A stretch of DNA of 64,000 bases from contig NC_068972.1 of assembly GCF_016808095.1 (NCBI RefSeq), positions 42,617,440 through 42,681,439 of the forward strand, written 5' to 3'. A program made the position numbers and the translations under genes. Numbering within the stretch: the first letter of the stretch is position 1; each line of letters starts with the position of its first letter. This DNA is from Vigna angularis (taxonomy: Eukaryota; Streptophyta; Magnoliopsida; Fabales; Fabaceae). A model generated the notes under the pieces. The model had not been told where the DNA came from, ran no database searches, and saw nothing but the letters and a program-made list of their open reading frames with translations. Below are positions 60,662 to 64,000 of this stretch, in pieces.

Positions 60662-61855
60662 TCATATCATGGAACCAAGTCCCATTCGTGTTACATGATC
60701 CTTAAAATTCTTTGGTGGCATGCCTTTAGTTAAAGGATCAGCAATCATCAACTCGGTGCTAATGTGCTCAATGACCACTTTCTTTTCTTTAACACGTTAT
60801 CTTATGGCTAGATATTTAATATCGATGTGTTTACTTCGACTTCCACTTTTATTATTCTTAGCCATAAAAACAGCAGTAGAGTTATCACAATACAACTTTA
60901 GTGGCCTAGCAATTGAGTCCACAACTCTAAGCCCAGATATAAAACTCTTCAACCATACACCATGTGAAGTAGCCTCAAAACAAGAAACGAACTCAACCTC
61001 CATAGTAGAAGTAGCAGTCAAGGTCTGCTTTTTGCTACTCCAAGATACAGCTCCACAAGCTAGCATGAAAACATAGCCAAATGTAGATTTTCTGGTATCA
61101 ACACAACCAGCAAAGTCTGAATCAGAGTAGCCTACCATTTCCAAATTATCGGTTCGTCTATACATGAGCATGAAATCTTTTGTTCCTTGAAGATATCTCA
61201 TTATTTTCTTTGCAGCTTTCCAGTGGTCAACACCTGGATTACTCTGATATCTTCCTAAAACTCCAACTGCAAATGCAATGTTAGGTCTAGTACAAACTTG
61301 AGCATACATAAGACTTCCGATAGCTGAAGCATATGGAATATTTTTCATATGTTCCCGCTCAAGATCATTTTTCGGGCATTGACTTAATTCAAGTTTGTCA
61401 CCCTTTACAATGGAAGCTACACTTGGTGAACAATTCTTCATGTTAAACCTCTCTAAAACTTTGTTGATATAGGTCTCTTGAGACAAACCCAAAATGCCTC
61501 GAGATCTTTCTCTATGGATCTTAATGCCAATGACATAAGATGCCTCTCCCATATCCTTCATGTCAAAGTTCTTTGAGAGAAATTGTTTCACTTCATATAG
61601 CAAACCCTTGTCATTGGTTGCAAGCAAAATATCATCCACGTATAATACAAGGAAACAAATTTTACTCCCACTGACCTTTTGGTATATACATTGATCCATG
61701 ATGTTTTCTTCAAAACCGAATGAAGTGATAACATCATGAAATTTTAGATACCATTGGCGGGAAGCTTGTTTTAATCCATAGATGGATTTATTAAGCTTAC
61801 ATACCAAGTGCTCATTGTCTTTAGAAGAGAATCCTTCAGGTTGTTTCATGTAAAC
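60662..61855 (-). pseudogene. Tork-type Ty1/copia pol fragment (RT-RNase H)
   Basis: It starts within VYMKQPEGF and contains NKSIYGLKQASRQWYLKF, the catalytic LYVDDILLA box, the KDMGEASYVIGI block, PYASAIGSLMYAQVCTRP, RNase H with SDSDFAGC and the KHIDIKYLAIR end, all typical of the Tork clade. At 60797-60799 a TAA replaces the codon after LAIR; the frame continues in register (RVKEKKVVIEHIS..ADPLTKGMPP) to a stop at 60664-60662. Gag, protease, integrase and the RT N-terminus are missing because an LTR element starts at 61856. Confidence 0.9.
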
Positions 61856-63616
61856 TGTAAGGACCTGCACGTTCTTTTATTTTTTTTTTTTTAAAAAAAG
61901 AAAGTGGTGGGGGCGGGGCGGGGCAGTCACTCATGGCTTGCATAGTTTTATAGAAGCAGTCATCATGCGTGGAAGAACCAGCCGCCCCAATATCAGAAGT
62001 GGGTTTTCTTTATTGCAAATGGAGAATAGCACTCAGAGGGCCCCTTTTCCTTCAATGTGCACCGTCCAGAGAGCACAGCAAGGGAAGCATTACTGGCTTT
62101 AAATTACTGAGAGGAGGATTTGGGTTGGGTAATGGTGAGAAGAGAAATTCTTGCTGCCATATTTGTGAGAGTGGAGTCCTTGCTGCAAGATCGTTCAGGG
62201 AGGTGAAGTGGAGATTTTCTGGAGTTGCTAGGAGACCTTGGTACTGCAAGTCTTGGGGGAGATAGATTCAAGATTCACAAAGGAAGTCTTCAAGAGGTAA
62301 GGGGAGCTAGATCTGTTTCTATAGATTGTAGAAATATTAAACTGTGTTTGAAATCTATTATATTCTGCTCTTTGATACAAATCTGGGAATTTGGGGATGA
62401 AAAACTGGGTTTCTGGAAAACCTGGTGCGATTTTGCAGAATTCTGCAGAAACGCGCGTTCGTCCAAACAGTGCACGACCAAATAGTAGTCGGCCAATTTT
62501 GTGAACCTTCGGTCTTGATTCTGAGCGTTCGTCCGTATGGTGCTCGACTAAATAATGATCGGCTAAAGTGAGCGTTCGCTTTCGTATTGTTAGCGAGCGT
62601 CAGCGTTCGTACTTGGTGTGCAATAGTGATATTAACGTTCAGTCGTTAGTATAGGTTAAACCATGATTTTTCTACCGTTCGGTTAGGTGTTAATTTGTGT
62701 TGATCGGTCAAGGTTTATTTTCTACCGTTCGTTCGATTTTTGATTGGATAGTTTTCTGTTAAGTATTGATCTGTTACCGTTCGGTCTTGAATGTTTAGTA
62801 GCGTTCGGTTAAGAATTTTTAGTACCGTTCGGTCAGGCTTTGATTTATTAGGGTTCAGTTAAGTGTTCTTTCGGTCAAGATTCTATACGGTCGTCCACTT
62901 CTTTAGGTGTTCGACATAGTACTTTAGGTGTTCGATTAATACTCAAACGTTCGTTCTAAGCATGGTTAGTTTAATAGTGTTTGATCTTGAGTGATCAGTT
63001 TTGGTGTACTGTTGATTGTAAGCATTCGATCTTAAATTGATATTTTTAGGTTTCAATCTCGAGCGTTCGGTTTTGGGGTTATAGTGATAAAATACGTTCG
63101 TCCTTAATTGATATTATCGGGTTGTAATCTTGAGCGTCTCGATCTTAATTTGATATTATTAAGTTTTGATCCTGAGCGTTCGGTTTTAATTATGTAGTTT
63201 CTACTAGTGATCTAGAGCGTTCGTCTGGGTGTATTATTATTTTGAGCGTTCGTTGTTAAATTGATATACTTAGGTTTCAATCTTGAGCTTTCGATCTTGT
63301 GAAATAGTGACCGTAGGCATTCGTCTTTAAAGTGGTATTCTCAGAGAGTGATCTTTAGCGTTAGGTATTGATTGTAAACGTTCGGTTTCGAGGTATTCTC
63401 GGGTTTAGCTTGTAGCGTTCGGTCATAAATTGAATTCTTATTCTCAAATCTTGAACGCTCGGTTTTGGCGTATTAGCAAGCGTTCGATTTTCATTTGATA
63501 TTCTGAGTTAAGTTCTTATGCGTTCGGTCGTTACTTTCTACTGATCGGTCAAGTATTGATTTTTAACAACGTTCGAGTAGGTGTTGAATTTTCTAGTACC
63601 GATTGATGATGTTATT
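61856..63616 (+). mobile_element. CGTTCG-rich LTR, Tekay-like, plus orientation
   Basis: It starts TGTAAGGACCTGCACG at the point where the Tork pol breaks off. It has a GGTAAGGGGAGCTAG segment like the early part of the Tekay-2 LTR and CGTTCGGT words throughout 62450-63600. No coding sequence is seen. It is cut at 63617 by another LTR in opposite orientation. Confidence 0.6.
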
Positions 63617-64000
63617 TGTGACATCCCAAAAATACAGTCATGAACCATATCATTAGAAAATCACTTTAAATAATATTCCAGTATAGTTTTCCAACTAAAA
63701 AAAAACGAATGAAACAAAACGAACGCTCAAGGACGAACGTCCTTGAGTACAGTCTTACAGCCTTAAAGAACGAACGCGCAAAGCCGCACGTCTTCAACAA
63801 GAGTTACAAAATTTAAGTCGAACGTACAAGAAACCTGACCGAACGGTTTACACGGAAAAATACCGAACGGTCGAACATATACAAAATCAAAGGATGAGGC
63901 GGTCGAACGACCACTCAACCACAAACCTACAACACTAGCCGAGCGTCTCACTACTCAGTCTTCACTTCAACTTCAATCAGGTTCCCTTCGTCCAACGCAT
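63617..64000 (-). mobile_element. Start of another Tekay-type LTR, cut by window end
   Basis: On the plus strand it starts TGTGACATCCC and AATACAGTCATGA, like the outer end of the Tekay-1 LTR, and contains many CGAACG words. It continues beyond the window. Confidence 0.75.

Overview
This window is a stretch of plant nuclear DNA, most probably from a papilionoid legume (a Vigna/Phaseolus-like genome is my best guess, at low confidence). It holds one convincing host gene in a deep stack of retrotransposons. The plant call rests on an OTP86-type DYW pentatricopeptide-repeat editing gene, Ogre/Tat, Tekay, Reina, SIRE and Tork retroelements, and a Mutator-like element. The abundance of Ogre points to legumes. 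Element names used below (Ogre-A, Ogre-B, Tekay-1, Tekay-2, gene X) are mine.

Layout. 1-1166 is an Ogre LTR piece fused directly to a truncated first exon of an unknown gene (gene X, minus strand). Divergent from it is the intact single-exon OTP86-like gene (1628-4471). 4745-6814 is a broken Reina-type gag-pol. 7743-17949 is Tekay-1, a complete, young, apparently intact Ty3/gypsy chromovirus on the minus strand: two 2719-bp LTRs, ATATA target duplication, 1525-codon open polyprotein. From 18187 to 56333 runs Ogre-A (minus strand), which keeps ORF1 and gag but no pol. It is interrupted by a 475-bp Mutator-type foldback element in its 3' LTR, by a one-LTR SIRE-like copia element in gag (23952-26102), and by Ogre-B (26766-52712, plus strand, GGGTG target duplication). 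Ogre-B has 4.1-4.2-kb LTRs and no coding capacity. Its left LTR carries Tekay-2 (28178-38117, CTCTT target duplication), and its right LTR preserves the exact empty site.

Right of Ogre-A, 56369-58466 is a truncated Mutator-like element with a two-exon GRF-zinc-finger/membrane protein gene pointing inward and the zinc-knuckle tail of a transposase pointing back at it. Then come a second, inverted copy of gene X exon 1 (58467-58929), diverged Tekay-like LTRs, a Tork copia pol fragment (60662-61855), and two more oppositely oriented LTRs reaching the window end.

Most unusual signals: (i) a dense CGTTCG vocabulary in the LTRs of unrelated families, always in the same orientation relative to element transcription; (ii) tandem hairpins with compensatory base changes at the 3' end of the Ogre-B LTR; (iii) the convergent MuDR-like layout of the GRF gene and transposase; (iv) the rearranged, inverted duplication around gene X and OTP86.
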